Source of the DNA: Kitasatospora sp. DSM 101779 | GTDB lineage: Bacteria; Actinomycetota; Actinomycetes; Streptomycetales; Streptomycetaceae | Assembly: GCF_025655475.1 (NCBI RefSeq) | Contig: NZ_JAHTIK010000001.1 | Coordinates: 8,084,463 to 8,124,580, forward strand | DNA length: 40,118 bases | Direction of reading: 5' to 3' | Shown: in pieces, positions 7,702 through 15,701 of the stretch | Position numbering within the stretch: the first letter of the stretch is position 1 | Layout: the number at the start of each line of letters is the position of its first letter | Position numbers and translations under genes: made by a program | The notes under the pieces: generated by a model | Databases searched by the model: none | What the model was told of the DNA's origin: nothing | What the model saw: only the letters and a program-made list of their open reading frames with translations

Positions 7702-8298
7702 ATGCCCACCGAGGACCCCGCCGGGAAGCCGCCGGCCCGAAGCCTGCGGGCCGATGCTCGGCGCAACCAGGAAACTCTGCTCGCCGCCGCGGCCCGGGTG
7801 TTCGTGACCTCGGGGGTCGATGCGCCGATCCGCCAGATCGCGGCCGAGGCCGGCGTCGGGACGGGGACGATCTACCGCCACTTCCCGACCCGGGCGGATC
7901 TGGTCACCGCCGTCTACCGCCACCAGATCGAGGCGTGCGCGCAGGCCGGCCCGAGCCTGCTGGCCGAGTCCGACTCCCCGTTCGAGGCGCTCCACCGATG
8001 GATCGACCTCTTCGTCGACTTCCTGGTCACCAAGCACGGGCTGGCCGACGCTCTGCAGTCGGACAGCGACCGCTTCGCCGCGCTGCACACCTACTTCCTC
8101 GACCGCCTGGTGCCCGTCTGCGGGGACCTCCTCGACGCCGCGGTGGGCGCCGGCGCCATCCGGCCCGGCGTCCAGCCCTACGAGCTGATGCGGGGTGTCG
8201 GCAACCTGTGCATCGGACGCGACAGCGACCCGCGCTACGACCCCCGCCGGTTGATCGCACTGCTCCTCCAGGGCCTGCGGCCGCTCCCGCAGGCCTGA
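7702..8298 (+). CDS. TetR/AcrR-family repressor
   Basis: 198 residues. The N-terminal TetR helix-turn-helix is plain: residues 17-63 with IRQIAAEAGVGTGTIYRHFP and the usual YRHFPTRADLV turn. The C-terminal half (70-198) is the helical ligand and dimer domain, with the short SBD-like motif common in streptomycete TetRs. The ATG at 7702 has GGAGGA seven bases upstream (7689-7694). It is divergent from the alpha/beta hydrolase, and twin GGAAC-N3-GTTCC operators lie between them. The ligand is unknown, perhaps a substrate or product of the hydrolase. Confidence 0.92.
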   Translation: MPTEDPAGKPPARSLRADARRNQETLLAAAARVFVTSGVDAPIRQIAAEAGVGTGTIYRHFPTRADLVTAVYRHQIEACAQAGPSLLAESDSPFEALHRWIDLFVDFLVTKHGLADALQSDSDRFAALHTYFLDRLVPVCGDLLDAAVGAGAIRPGVQPYELMRGVGNLCIGRDSDPRYDPRRLIALLLQGLRPLPQA

Positions 8299-8335
8299 GG
8301 CCGCAGATCGTTCCCCGGCTGCGGCCGCCGGGGAA
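8299..8335 (+). terminator. Overlapping alternative hairpins after the TetR gene
   Basis: GGCCGCAG (8299-8306) pairs with CTGCGGCC (8319-8326), and TTCCCCGG (8311-8318) pairs with CCGGGGAA (8328-8335). The two stems exclude each other. They start directly after the TGA. Confidence 0.5.
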
Positions 8336-9643
8336 CCGCCCGGCGGTCCTGCCGGAACACCGCGCGGGCGCGCCCGCGGCGGGTGGTACATCAGCCGTTC
8401 GCCGACCCCCGCCGTGAGCAGGCCGGGGAGGCCGTTCCTGGTGCGGAAGTCGCGGTGGCCAGGGCCGGCGGCCTCCGAAGCCTCCACGGAACCGTCGTCG
8501 ACCGGGTCGACGGTGACCCGGTACGGGCGCCGTCCGGCCGCGGAGGCGACGACCCGGGTGATGCGGCCTCAGGCGGGTCGGACGTCGGGGCTCTCGGGCG
8601 TCGGGCTGAGGCGCGGCCCGAAGCCGTGACGCAGGACTCCCGCAGCGTCGTGGCGACAGCACCGGGCCGTCCGGTTGCCTGCCGCGCCGGGCATCGCCGG
8701 CAGTCGTTTCGAGCGGCCGGTCGTCGTGCTGCAGCCTCCACTGCTCTCACCGCCATGCCTCGCCCGGTGCCCCGAGGCCGGGCTTCGTCGGGGCACCTTT
8801 GCAGCGGCCGGACAGCGGCCGCCGAGCCCGTCGAGGGCCCGGCACCGACTGCGGGCCGGCCCGCGCACGGACCCGCGGATCGCGGTGCACACGGTGCCCC
8901 GGGTCGGCCGCACCCTGGTCGCCGAGTGGCCATCCGGCGGCACACTGCTTCCGGACTCGCGCTCTACGGCGACGTGTTCGGTCCTGCGGCGCACGGAAGC
9001 GACGCTCCACGCCCTGACGGCCCAGTTCCGACCGGCCCGGCAGGAACCCTCGGCCGCCCGCCCCTGCCTCCGCTCCACGACGCCCTGTCCGACCGGCGGC
9101 CGGTGCCCCGGCACCGTGGTGTCGGTCGGCGGGAGGGCCGCGACGGATGCCCGACCTCGCGGCCGGTGCTCCACCATCGCCGGCACCTGGCGCCACCACC
9201 GCCGGCACCTGGCGCCACCACCGCCGACACCTGGGGCGCGGCCGTCGGCCTGCAGGTCCCGGGCCTGAACGCCGCCGCCGAGTTCGGCGTCGCCCTCGAC
9301 CGACTGCGCCGCGCCGATGGCCCGGGGGAGTGCCGGTCCGAGGTCCCGACCGCCCTGGCTGCCGCGGTCTCCGTCCTGCCGCTGCGCCCGACCGGCACGG
9401 TCGGCGGTCCGCCCGCGGCGCGGCTGCTCGTGAGGGTGCGGGCCGGCGGCTGCGTGCTTCCGGCCGGGTCGTGGCCGGGCGCCCAGGTGTGCCCGGTGTC
9501 GTCGACCGTCGCGAGTCCGGGTCGGGCAGGGCTGCCGCCGGCCGATGGCGCGGCGGATCGGCGTCGCCTCCGCCGAGCGCGGCACGGCCCGCCGGGTGGT
9601 GACGACGACCCGTGAACGGCGGTTGCGCACCGGCGGCACGTCC
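8336..9643. other. 1.3-kb stretch without a supportable gene
   Basis: Long frames exist on both strands but only because the DNA is so GC-rich. Their products are low-complexity Arg/Pro/Ala/Gly with no family motif, and a 22-bp tandem repeat (not a multiple of 3) runs through 9171-9236. Short pieces such as a minus-strand frame near 8395-8480 have somewhat coding-like composition and could be relics, but I could not identify them. Confidence 0.45.
9171..9236. repeat. 22-bp tandem repeat, three copies
   Basis: Units lie at 9171-9192, 9193-9214 and 9215-9236. Core words are CCACCACCGCC and GGCACCTGG; the first unit differs from the second by one base, the third by two or three. The 22-bp period would shift the frame with every copy, which argues that the region is not coding. 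Confidence 0.85.
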
Positions 9644-9697
9644 TTGCTGAGCGGACTGACGGCCCGTATGCTTCAGGCAAGCGGACTGACGGTCCGT
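9644..9697 (+). promoter_or_regulatory. Promoter with two direct-repeated TetR-type operators
   Basis: TTGCTG (9644-9649), a 17-base spacer and TATGCT (9667-9672) form a promoter. The 17-bp word GCGGACTGACGG(C/T)CCGT occurs at 9651-9667 (in the spacer) and again at 9681-9697 (just after the -10), 30 bp apart. Each holds a CGGAC-N5-GTCCG inverted repeat, perfect in the second copy and with one mismatch in the first. The placing of both operators is the same as at the hydrolase promoter. The TetR coded at 11257 in the same direction is the likely regulator. Confidence 0.7.
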
Positions 9698-9763
9698 TTG
9701 TGTGTCGGCGGCCCGGCCGAGGGCCGGGCCGCTGCGGCGTCGAGCAGAACGGAATCCTCGAGC

Positions 9764-10186
9764 ATGACAATCCCCGTGACACCCGCAGAGCTGTACCGGC
9801 ACGGTCTGCAAGTGCTGCTGGACAAGGACATCCCCGCCTGGGTGGAGCTGTGGGACAAGGACGGCGTCCTCGAATTCCCCTTCGCCCCCGAGGGTTGGCC
9901 TCGGCGCCTCGAGGGCAAGGCCGCGGTCGGCGACTACATGCGCCACTACCCCGACCACGTCGACCTGCACGACTTCCCCGACGTGACGATCCACCAGACC
10001 ACCGCCCCCGAGACGATCGTGGTGGAGATGCGCGGGGTCGGCCGGCTGGTGAAGACCGACGCCCCCTTCGAGATGACCTACATCGCCGTCGTCACGGTCG
10101 AGGACGGGCTCATCACCCACTACCGCGACTACTGGAACCCCATCGCCGTGTCCCGGCCCGAGGCCGACTTCGCAGGAACGCACTGA
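9764..10186 (+). CDS. SnoaL-like/NTF2-fold protein
   Basis: 140 residues, a typical length for the NTF2-like SnoaL fold: an N-terminal helix (TPAELYRHGLQVLLDKD), the WVELWDKDGVLEFPFAP block around 27-45, the short helix VGDYMRHYP, and C-terminal strands ending in the conserved HYRDYWNP motif. Members act as isomerases, cyclases or small hydrolases, or bind small molecules; the ligand cannot be told. The ATG at 9764 gives the expected fold length; the ribosome site is weak. It is directly behind the twin-operator promoter at 9644-9697 and its stop overlaps the start of the NmrA-like gene by one base, so the two are probably co-translated. Confidence 0.88.
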   Translation: MTIPVTPAELYRHGLQVLLDKDIPAWVELWDKDGVLEFPFAPEGWPRRLEGKAAVGDYMRHYPDHVDLHDFPDVTIHQTTAPETIVVEMRGVGRLVKTDAPFEMTYIAVVTVEDGLITHYRDYWNPIAVSRPEADFAGTH

Positions 10187-11025
10187 TGACGACCGCCCAC
10201 TCCGTCCTGGTCACCGGGGCCACCGGCACCACCGGCCGCCGCGTCACCGCCGCCCTGCTCGCCGAGGGTCACCGCGTCAGGGCCACTAGCCGGACGGCCA
10301 CCCCGGTCGAGGGTGCGCAGGCCGTGCGCTTCGACTGGCACGAGCCCGCGACCTGGGGCGCTGCCATGGACGGCGTCGACCGCGCCTACCTGGTCCCGCC
10401 GGTCGGTTCCTCGGAGCCGGCCGCCGTCATGCTGCCCTTTCTCCACCGGGCGCGCGCGGCAGGAATACGGCGCGTGGTGCTGCTCGGCTCCTCCGCGATC
10501 CCCGCCGGCGGTCCGGCGGTGGGCCGGGTCCACCAGGCCCTGCCCGGCCTGTTCGAGGAGTGGGCGGTGCTGCGGCCTTCCTGGTTCATGCAGAACGTCA
10601 CCGGCGACACCCCCCACGCGCGCTCCATCCGTGAGGACGGTGCCATCCTCACGGCCGCCGGACAGGGACGCGTCGGGTTCATCGACGCCGAGGACATCGC
10701 CGCCGTCGCCGCACGCGCCCTCACCGACCGGCAGGCCGCCAACGCCGACCTGATCCTCACCGGGCCGCAGACCCTGAGCTACGACGAGGTCGCCGCGACC
10801 ATCGCCGAGGTCACCGGTCGGCCGGTGGTGCACCGGCACTTGACCTTCGAGCAGCTGCGCGACCGCTGGGCGGCCGAGATCCCCCCGCAGTTCGCCACCA
10901 TGCTGGCCGAAATGGACCGAGCCATCGCAGGCGGCGCCGAGGACCGCACCTCGGATGCCGTCGAGCGCCTCACCGGTCGCCCCCCGGGCACGTTCCGCGC
11001 CTTCGTCGAACGGGAGGTCCGGTGA
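10186..11025 (+). CDS. NmrA-like NAD(P)-binding atypical SDR
   Basis: 279 residues. The dinucleotide site is SVLVTGATGTTGRRVTAALL near residues 6-25, with the GATGxTG pattern of atypical SDRs of the NmrA/quinone-oxidoreductase type. There is no YxxxK catalytic pair; WAVLRPSWFMQN (about 125-136) is the family's characteristic substrate-side block, and TYDE-like SYDEVAATIAEVTG (about 199-212) is the usual C-terminal feature. It may be a redox sensor or an enone/quinone reductase. The start ATG overlaps the upstream TGA (TGATG). With the SnoaL-like protein it forms a two-gene unit, and a TetR follows 231 bases later on the same strand. Confidence 0.9.
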   Translation: MTTAHSVLVTGATGTTGRRVTAALLAEGHRVRATSRTATPVEGAQAVRFDWHEPATWGAAMDGVDRAYLVPPVGSSEPAAVMLPFLHRARAAGIRRVVLLGSSAIPAGGPAVGRVHQALPGLFEEWAVLRPSWFMQNVTGDTPHARSIREDGAILTAAGQGRVGFIDAEDIAAVAARALTDRQAANADLILTGPQTLSYDEVAATIAEVTGRPVVHRHLTFEQLRDRWAAEIPPQFATMLAEMDRAIAGGAEDRTSDAVERLTGRPPGTFRAFVEREVR

Positions 11026-11042
11026 ACGGTTGAGCACGGACG

Positions 11043-11075
11043 CCGGTACCGGGAAGTTCGCCTGCCCGGTACCGG
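11043..11075. repeat. Two CCGGTACCGG palindromes 23 bp apart
   Basis: Identical 10-bp palindromes lie at 11043-11052 and 11066-11075. They could be tandem operators for the TetR gene downstream. They also allow a 9-bp hairpin (GGTACCGGG at 11045-11053 with CCCGGTACC at 11065-11073, 11-base loop) that could terminate the preceding unit. A TATCAT at 11212-11217 is a possible -10 for the TetR gene, and CCTCGGCCGAGG (11141-11152) is another palindrome in the same gap. Confidence 0.6.
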
Positions 11076-11256
11076 TGTACCGTCCGTCCGGGACCACCCG
11101 GCCCTCTGCCGGAACCTTCGCGGCCCCCGGCCACGGTGCACCTCGGCCGAGGAGGGCGGCCCCGCACGCTGGCTCTCGGGCACGGACCGTCACCCCCGCG
11201 GAGAGGCGGCATATCATTCCCGGGGCCGGGACAGCCCGAAGACCCAGGAGGACCCG

Positions 11257-11895
11257 TTGGCCCAGCGCACCGAGCGTGCGGACGCCCTGCGCAACCGCGA
11301 GGCCGTCCTGGCCGCCGCCGACGCCCTCTTCGCCGCCAGCGGCAGCCCACAGACCGTGTCGATGGACGAGATCGCCGCGGCCGCGGGCGTGGGCAAGGGC
11401 ACTCTCTTCCGTAGATTCGGCGACCGCGCCGGCTTGATCGGCGCCGTCATCACCTCGCGCATGGAACCCCTGCGGCAGGCCGTCCAGCAGGCACAGGCAC
11501 AGGCACAGGCACACGGGCAGGCGCAGGCGCAGGCACAGGCACACGCACAGGCCGCACCCGGTTCCGCACCGCGGCAGCAGGTGCTGGACCTCCTCGACGC
11601 CGCGCTCCGCTTCAAAATCGACAACCGGAACCTGATGTCGGCCGCCGAGGACGCCGGACTCAGCAGTCCGTACCGGGCGGAACACTACGGCTGGTGGCAC
11701 GAGACGCTGCGCGCGGCGCTGGACAGGGTGCCCGGCGTCCGCAACGCGGACTTCACCGCCCACGCCTTGCTGGCCGCCGTCCGCGCCGACCTCGTGGCGC
11801 ACCTGATCGACGATCAGAAGATGACGCCCGAGGAGATGCGCTCCTCGCTGGCGGCCTACGTCGACAACGCCCTCGGCTCCGGCTCCGCCCCGTAA
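11257..11895 (+). CDS. TetR-family regulator with a Gln-Ala repeat insert
   Basis: 212 residues. The start is TTG, fixed by AGGAGG five bases upstream (11246-11251). The HTH is clear at residues 15-57 (MDEIAAAAGVGKGTLFRRFG). Between the DNA-binding part and the ligand domain lies a run of Gln-Ala-His repeats at about residues 78-99, coded by hexanucleotide tandem repeats (CAGGCA type, 11488-11553). The ligand domain has the conserved HYGWWHETLRAAL and ends near residue 212. It lies on the same strand as, and probably controls, the SnoaL-like and NmrA-like pair. The Gln-Ala run is absent from most relatives and looks like a replication-slippage expansion of a linker helix. Confidence 0.9.
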   Translation: MAQRTERADALRNREAVLAAADALFAASGSPQTVSMDEIAAAAGVGKGTLFRRFGDRAGLIGAVITSRMEPLRQAVQQAQAQAQAHGQAQAQAQAHAQAAPGSAPRQQVLDLLDAALRFKIDNRNLMSAAEDAGLSSPYRAEHYGWWHETLRAALDRVPGVRNADFTAHALLAAVRADLVAHLIDDQKMTPEEMRSSLAAYVDNALGSGSAP

Positions 11896-11959
11896 GGGCG
11901 CGGCCGGGCGGACGGTGGCCGCAGCTGCCGGCGGCTCCCGCGCGATCCGAGAGCGAGGC

Positions 11960-12421
11960 CTAACCTCCGATCGACACCACGGTCGCCTCGGCCGCGCCCC
12001 GAGGGGTGTCGTACTGCACGGCCTCGCCGGGCCCCCGGCCGAGCAGCGCGCGGCCCAGTGGGCTGTCGGCGGTCACCGCCGTCCGCTCCGCCTCGTCGGC
12101 GACTTCGGTGATCTGCACCGTCTCCGTCGTTCCGTCCGAGAACCGCAGGGTGACGGTGCTCCCCACCCCGACCGCGTCGGTCCGTGGACTGCCTGCCCCT
12201 GCCGCCTCCCGCAGCCGCACGCTGATGTCCTCGATCCGGGTGTCCATCCGCGCCACGTCCGAGGCGCGCTGGAGCTCGTCGGCCTGGTCGGCCGGGTCGC
12301 CGACCGAATCCGGGTCCCGCAGCGTGGCCGCGACCCGGTCGCGTTCGGCCCGCAGGTCCGCGAGTACCTGCTCCAGGGCGCCGCGCTCGTCCGCACCGAT
12401 CGGTTCCGGTTCACCGTTCAT
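11960..12421 (-). CDS. GreA/GreB-family transcription elongation factor-like protein
   Basis: 153 residues. Residues 10-80 are a charged two-helix coiled coil with acidic residues (DPADQADELQRASDVARMD), as expected for the finger that enters the RNA polymerase secondary channel. Residues 95-153 are the FKBP-like GreA C-terminal domain: VGVGSTVTLRFSDG, then the signature SPLGRALLGRGPGE, close to the family SPLGxALLGkxxGD. The ATG at 12421 is preceded by GGGAG. Such short paralogues occur beside true GreA in streptomycetes and may tune transcript cleavage or compete for the channel. It stands alone here and converges on the TetR gene. Confidence 0.9.
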   Translation of the reverse strand: MNGEPEPIGADERGALEQVLADLRAERDRVAATLRDPDSVGDPADQADELQRASDVARMDTRIEDISVRLREAAGAGSPRTDAVGVGSTVTLRFSDGTTETVQITEVADEAERTAVTADSPLGRALLGRGPGEAVQYDTPRGAAEATVVSIGG

Positions 12422-12574
12422 CGCTGCTCCCGTGGTGTCCTCGGCCCGGCAGAACCTCTGGGCCCTCGTACGGGGCGTGCGGGCGGTCACGGGCCGCACC
12501 GGCCATGCTAGTCGCAGGCCGTCCGCCGCGCCGAGCCGAGAATCCTGCCGACCGGACGCAGTGCGCCACCACCG

Positions 12575-12835
12575 ACCGTACGCCGCAGGCGCGGCACGCG
12601 AACCTTGCTGGTGACCGGCGGTTGCGCCGGTCGATGGGGTGGAACCCGGAGCATGGCCGGCTGGTGTACGCCGGTTCGGTGTACACCAGCGGACCCCGGC
12701 CCGCTGGGCCTTGTACGCGATGTACCGGGCGAGCTCGTGGAAGCTCCACGAGTGCAGGCGAGTCCGCTGGTCCTTGCGGAGCCGTACCCGGCTGCGGATG
12801 CCCGCGAGGTCTTCGGGGGCGACACCGGAGCCGGC
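12575..12835 (-). pseudogene. IS200/IS605-family TnpB remnant (C-terminal part, broken)
   Basis: Minus-strand translation gives HSWSFHELARYIAYKAQRAG and then, after a frameshift, LVYTEPAYTSRPCSG followed by RRNRRSPARFACRACG. These are the last helix and the zinc-ribbon of TnpB (the ancestral RNA-guided nuclease). The second Cys of the first CxxC is replaced by Phe, and the RuvC-III Asp block after the ribbon is not recognisable. Only about the last quarter remains. Its 5' end faces the TnpA remnant, and both genes stop at the same short junction. Confidence 0.7.
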
Positions 12836-12842
12836 GCGTTAG

Positions 12843-13165
12843 ATCCTTGGACGCTGCGAAGAGATCATGCGCGTCGTCTGTGTCGACCTCGAAACCGAGC
12901 CGGTCGAGTTCAACGGCGAACGCGATCACGTCCACCTCCTGGTCCACCACCCGCCCAAGGCCGCGATCTCCCGCCTGGTCGGATCCCTCAAGGGCGTATC
13001 AGCCCGCAGGCTCCGCCAAGAGTTTCCCGGCCACCTCCGCCCGTACCTGTGGGGTGAGCACTTCAGGTCCCCCAGCTATTTCGCCGCATCCTGCGGCAGA
13101 GCACCCCTGGAGATCACCAGGGAAGTACATCGAGAACCAGAAGGCGACCGGACTGACCGTCGCCC
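12843..13165 (+). pseudogene. IS200/IS605-family TnpA remnant
   Basis: The frame begins directly after a TAG (12840-12842) with ILGRCEEIMRVVCVDLE and runs through the HUH motif DHVHLLV and SLKGVSARRLRQEFP. After a frameshift near 13105-13120 it resumes as YIENQKATG, which holds the catalytic Tyr (codon 13126-13128). About 30 N-terminal residues are missing. An intact TnpA is about 140 residues and single-strand specific (Y1 transposase). Here it is inactive by truncation and frameshift. Confidence 0.75.
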
Positions 13166-13285
13166 CGCGCGCCGCAGAGCCTTCCGGCATTCTCGTCCCG
13201 GGGCGGCCTCGGCGCTCCCATGGGCGGGCGGTAGGCGCCACACGCCGAACCACTCGGTACGGGCGGTGAACCGGCACGCAACAAC

Positions 13286-13540
13286 GTGGGCAAGTCCACC
13301 CGCTCGGCTGCCTGGCATGGCTGCCCCGGCCCGTGGTGGAACGTCGAGGTGGCCGGCGCCGAACCCGGGCGGCTGAAACGGCGTCAGGCGACAGGACTGG
13401 TCGGCATGGTGCCCGCTGACAGCGGCGACCTGCTGCTGCACGACCGCGTCGATCCGGAGTGCACGGCCGCCGACCGGGAAGCGGACGCCACCTCCGGCAC
13501 GCCCGCCGACCTGCCGCGCCGCCCCGGCCCCCGGGATTGA
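13286..13540 (+). CDS. Unrecognised 84-residue ORF
   Basis: A GTG-started frame with mildly coding-like codon use (GKSTRSAAWHG, then PWWNVEVAG and GLVGMVPADSGDLLLHD). No ribosome site is clear, and it follows the transposon remnant directly. It may be a relic or a chance frame. I do not recognise the family. Confidence 0.28.
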   Translation: MGKSTRSAAWHGCPGPWWNVEVAGAEPGRLKRRQATGLVGMVPADSGDLLLHDRVDPECTAADREADATSGTPADLPRRPGPRD

Positions 13541-13678
13541 CTCGGCCCCCACCCGCGCACGCTCTCCAGCGGCCGGCGCCTCGGGCCGATGGAGTGTTGC
13601 CGGGCGGGTCGGCGGCGTGGTCTGGCATACAGTGAAGGAGGTCCGGGGGCTCCCGGGCCGGGGGGAAGGGATGAGTTC

Positions 13679-14473
13679 GTGTTGGAGACCGAGCTGCGCC
13701 CGGGGACGGTGTGCAGGTGTGCCGTGCCGGGGCCGCGGGAGGCCGGCCGCTCTGGTGCCGGCCGGCTGCCGAGGGCGGTGGGGCAGATGCTGGCCCTGAC
13801 CGGCTGGGTCGGCGGGGGCAGGCGGCTGACCACGACGGGGCAGCTGTTGCGCGGGGATGCGCGGGAGTTGGTCGAGTTGCTGGGCACCGGCGGCAACCAG
13901 GCGGGGGCCGGGTTGGCTGCGCCTCTGCGTGGTGTGCAGGTGCTGCTGGCGTGGGCGCACCTCTCCGGCCTGGTGCGCACCGATGGTTCGTGGCTCGGCC
14001 CGGGGCCGGCCGCAGCGCGGCTGCGGGAGGATCCCGGGGCGCTGCGCGATGCGCTGTTCGCGGCCGTGCCGCGGCTGGAGGACTCCCGCTGCGGCTGGCA
14101 GTCCGTGCGCCTCCACCTTGACGGCGCGCCGGACTTCAGCGAGGGGCTGGTCGCCCTGTGGCGGCGCCTCGGCGCGGGTCCCTCGACGGAGGAAGAGGCC
14201 GCCCGGGTGGTCTGGGACGAGCTGACGGCACATCACCAGGTCGAGGAGCGCCAGCCGGAGGGCCTGACCTCGTGGAAGGTCGTGGTGGCCCGGGACGTGG
14301 GCAGGGCGCTGGGCCTCTACGAGGCGGTGGGCGCAGTCCAGTTCAAGGGCGGCCAATTCGAGGGCGGCCGCTTCGAGCTGACCGGCTACGGCCGCGAACG
14401 GGAGCTGTCCGGGGCGCGCGACGATGCCGTCGCCCCGCACAGGCTCGGCGAGGCGTTCGTCCACTGGCCGTAG
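13679..14473 (+). CDS. Uncharacterised conserved actinobacterial protein, winged-helix-like
   Basis: 264 residues from a GTG at 13679; GGAAGGG lies about 8-10 bases upstream. The block ALTGWVGGGRRLTTTGQLLRG followed by ARELVELLGTGGN (about 40-75), and later LLAWAHLSGLVRTDGSWLGPG, resemble a family of streptomycete hypothetical proteins with a helix-turn-helix and wing in the first third. The C-terminal part (150-264) is helical with WDELTAHHQVEERQ. It is probably a cytoplasmic regulator-like protein. No operon partner is visible; a hairpin follows at 14660-14687. The function is unknown. Confidence 0.65.
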   Translation: MLETELRPGTVCRCAVPGPREAGRSGAGRLPRAVGQMLALTGWVGGGRRLTTTGQLLRGDARELVELLGTGGNQAGAGLAAPLRGVQVLLAWAHLSGLVRTDGSWLGPGPAAARLREDPGALRDALFAAVPRLEDSRCGWQSVRLHLDGAPDFSEGLVALWRRLGAGPSTEEEAARVVWDELTAHHQVEERQPEGLTSWKVVVARDVGRALGLYEAVGAVQFKGGQFEGGRFELTGYGRERELSGARDDAVAPHRLGEAFVHWP

Positions 14474-14659
14474 GCGCACCCACTGACCGACCCGGCTGCG
14501 TCCCCACGCGACGGGCTGGTGCCGGACCGGCAGCGGGTAGCGTCGGTGGCGAGGGAAACAAATCTCACACGATCGTTCGTAGTGGATTCATTTCCGGGGA
14601 CCGGGAGTGTGGCGTCGCTGGTTCGGTTTCTGCGCGCGGTACAGAAACACGGAGGGTTC

Positions 14660-14687
14660 GGGGCGGGAGGGAATCACCCTCCGCCCC
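14660..14687. terminator. Hairpin downstream of the winged-helix-like gene
   Basis: GGGGCGGGAGGG pairs with CCCTCCGCCCC around a 5-base loop (AATCA), with one bulged G. It lies about 190 bases after the stop at 14473. The DNA just before it (14550-14600) is unusually AT-rich for this window. Confidence 0.55.
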
Positions 14688-14701
14688 GGGCCTTCGTCGA
14701 A

Positions 14702-15013
14702 TCACCGGACCGACGTTGCCGGGAACGGAAGTTCAGCCGTGCGCGACCGGACTCGTTCGTCCTTGAGGTAGCCGCCCACGAAGCCGCGGTAGTCGCCCCA
14801 GGCCCGCTCCCGCCCAGACCGGTGGTTGCCCCAGCGCGAGGCATTCCAGACCGCCTCGCTCTGGGCGTTGTCGGCCGGCGGCGAGGAGATCCACTCCTTC
14901 ACCGGGTTGCGGGAGAAGGAGCATCCCGGCACGTGCAGGCGGAACGTGGGGGGCCTCCAGGGCGCCTCGTGCCCCGCGGTCGGGACACGCTGCGGCGCGT
15001 GAACGGTCCCCAC
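14702..15013 (-). CDS. Possible 103-residue protein or gene remnant
   Basis: A GTG-started frame. The middle, NPVKEWISSPPADNAQ through SEAVWNASRWGNHRSGR and ERAWGDYRGFVGGYLKDE, has strong third-position GC bias and protein-like composition rich in Trp, Asn and Lys, unlike the Arg/Pro shadows around it. There is no clear ribosome site and I do not recognise the family; it could be a C-terminal fragment. Apart from this frame and the hairpin, 14474-15216 holds nothing I can identify. Confidence 0.35.
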   Translation of the reverse strand: MGTVHAPQRVPTAGHEAPWRPPTFRLHVPGCSFSRNPVKEWISSPPADNAQSEAVWNASRWGNHRSGRERAWGDYRGFVGGYLKDERVRSRTAELPFPATSVR

Positions 15014-15216
15014 GTCCTTCCCGCAGCGTACGGATCGATTTTGTGGATTCCTTGGGGGACTGCCCCCTCCGCCTCTCCGACGATGCGCCGTGGCGCCCGG
15101 CGCGGGCGGACGACCCGCAGCCGCCCCGTCCTCGCCGACCGTTTCCGCCCGCCCCGAGCCGGCCGCCCCGGCCGCAGGTCGAAGTGGCCCCGCCCCCGCA
15201 GGGCCCGCCGCCGGGT

Positions 15217-15441
15217 TCAGTCGCCGCCCCCGCCGTCTCCGCTGCTGCTGTTGATGTCGCCCATGTTCTTTCGAGCCTTGCGGAGACGCTTCTTCTCGCT
15301 CTCGCGCACCAGCTCACCCACGGCCAAGGTCACTGATGCCACACCTCGCACCCAGCGCGGCCCGCCCCGGTCGGCCCAGACCACGCAGACACTGCCCCCC
15401 ACGGTGAGCACCAGTACGGCAAGCAGCAGCGCAGTGATCAC
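15217..15441 (-). CDS. 74-residue single-pass membrane protein
   Basis: The GTG at 15441 is preceded by GAGGAAC. Residues 2-24 form one hydrophobic segment (ITALLLAVLVLTVGGSVCVV), then a basic/charged stretch with SEKKRLRKARKN and an acidic Gly-rich tail (SSSGDGGGGD). The layout suggests an inner-membrane anchor with a short cytoplasmic tail. The function is unknown and it has no close operon partner. Confidence 0.6.
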   Translation of the reverse strand: MITALLLAVLVLTVGGSVCVVWADRGGPRWVRGVASVTLAVGELVRESEKKRLRKARKNMGDINSSSGDGGGGD

Positions 15442-15701
15442 GACGTTCCTCGTCTCCCCGCGAGGTGTGCACCACCCCGGCAGAGCGATCATGACAGACC
15501 CGAGAGCTGCCCCTGCGACAGGGCGGGCCCGGACCGAACGAGCGCGGAGGTTGGGCCGACTCGGCTTGATGACGCGGGCGTCGGACCGGGTCCCCGCACT
15601 CGGCCCGACCGCAGCCGGCGCGTTGAACCGATCGGACGCCTCCAACGTCACAGGACCAGCGACACCGCCGCATCGGCCCCGTCGCTGATCCTCTGGCGCT
15701 T

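Noticed and set aside
8383..9615. Long plus- and minus-strand frames in the 8.3-9.6 kb gap
   Set aside because: Low-complexity products, no family signature, and a 22-bp repeat that would shift frame at each copy. They are not supported as genes.
10129..11802. A 557-codon minus-strand frame across the NmrA-like and TetR genes
   Set aside because: It is antisense to two genes with strong motifs, and its product includes long Cys-Leu runs that come from the Gln-Ala repeat read backwards.
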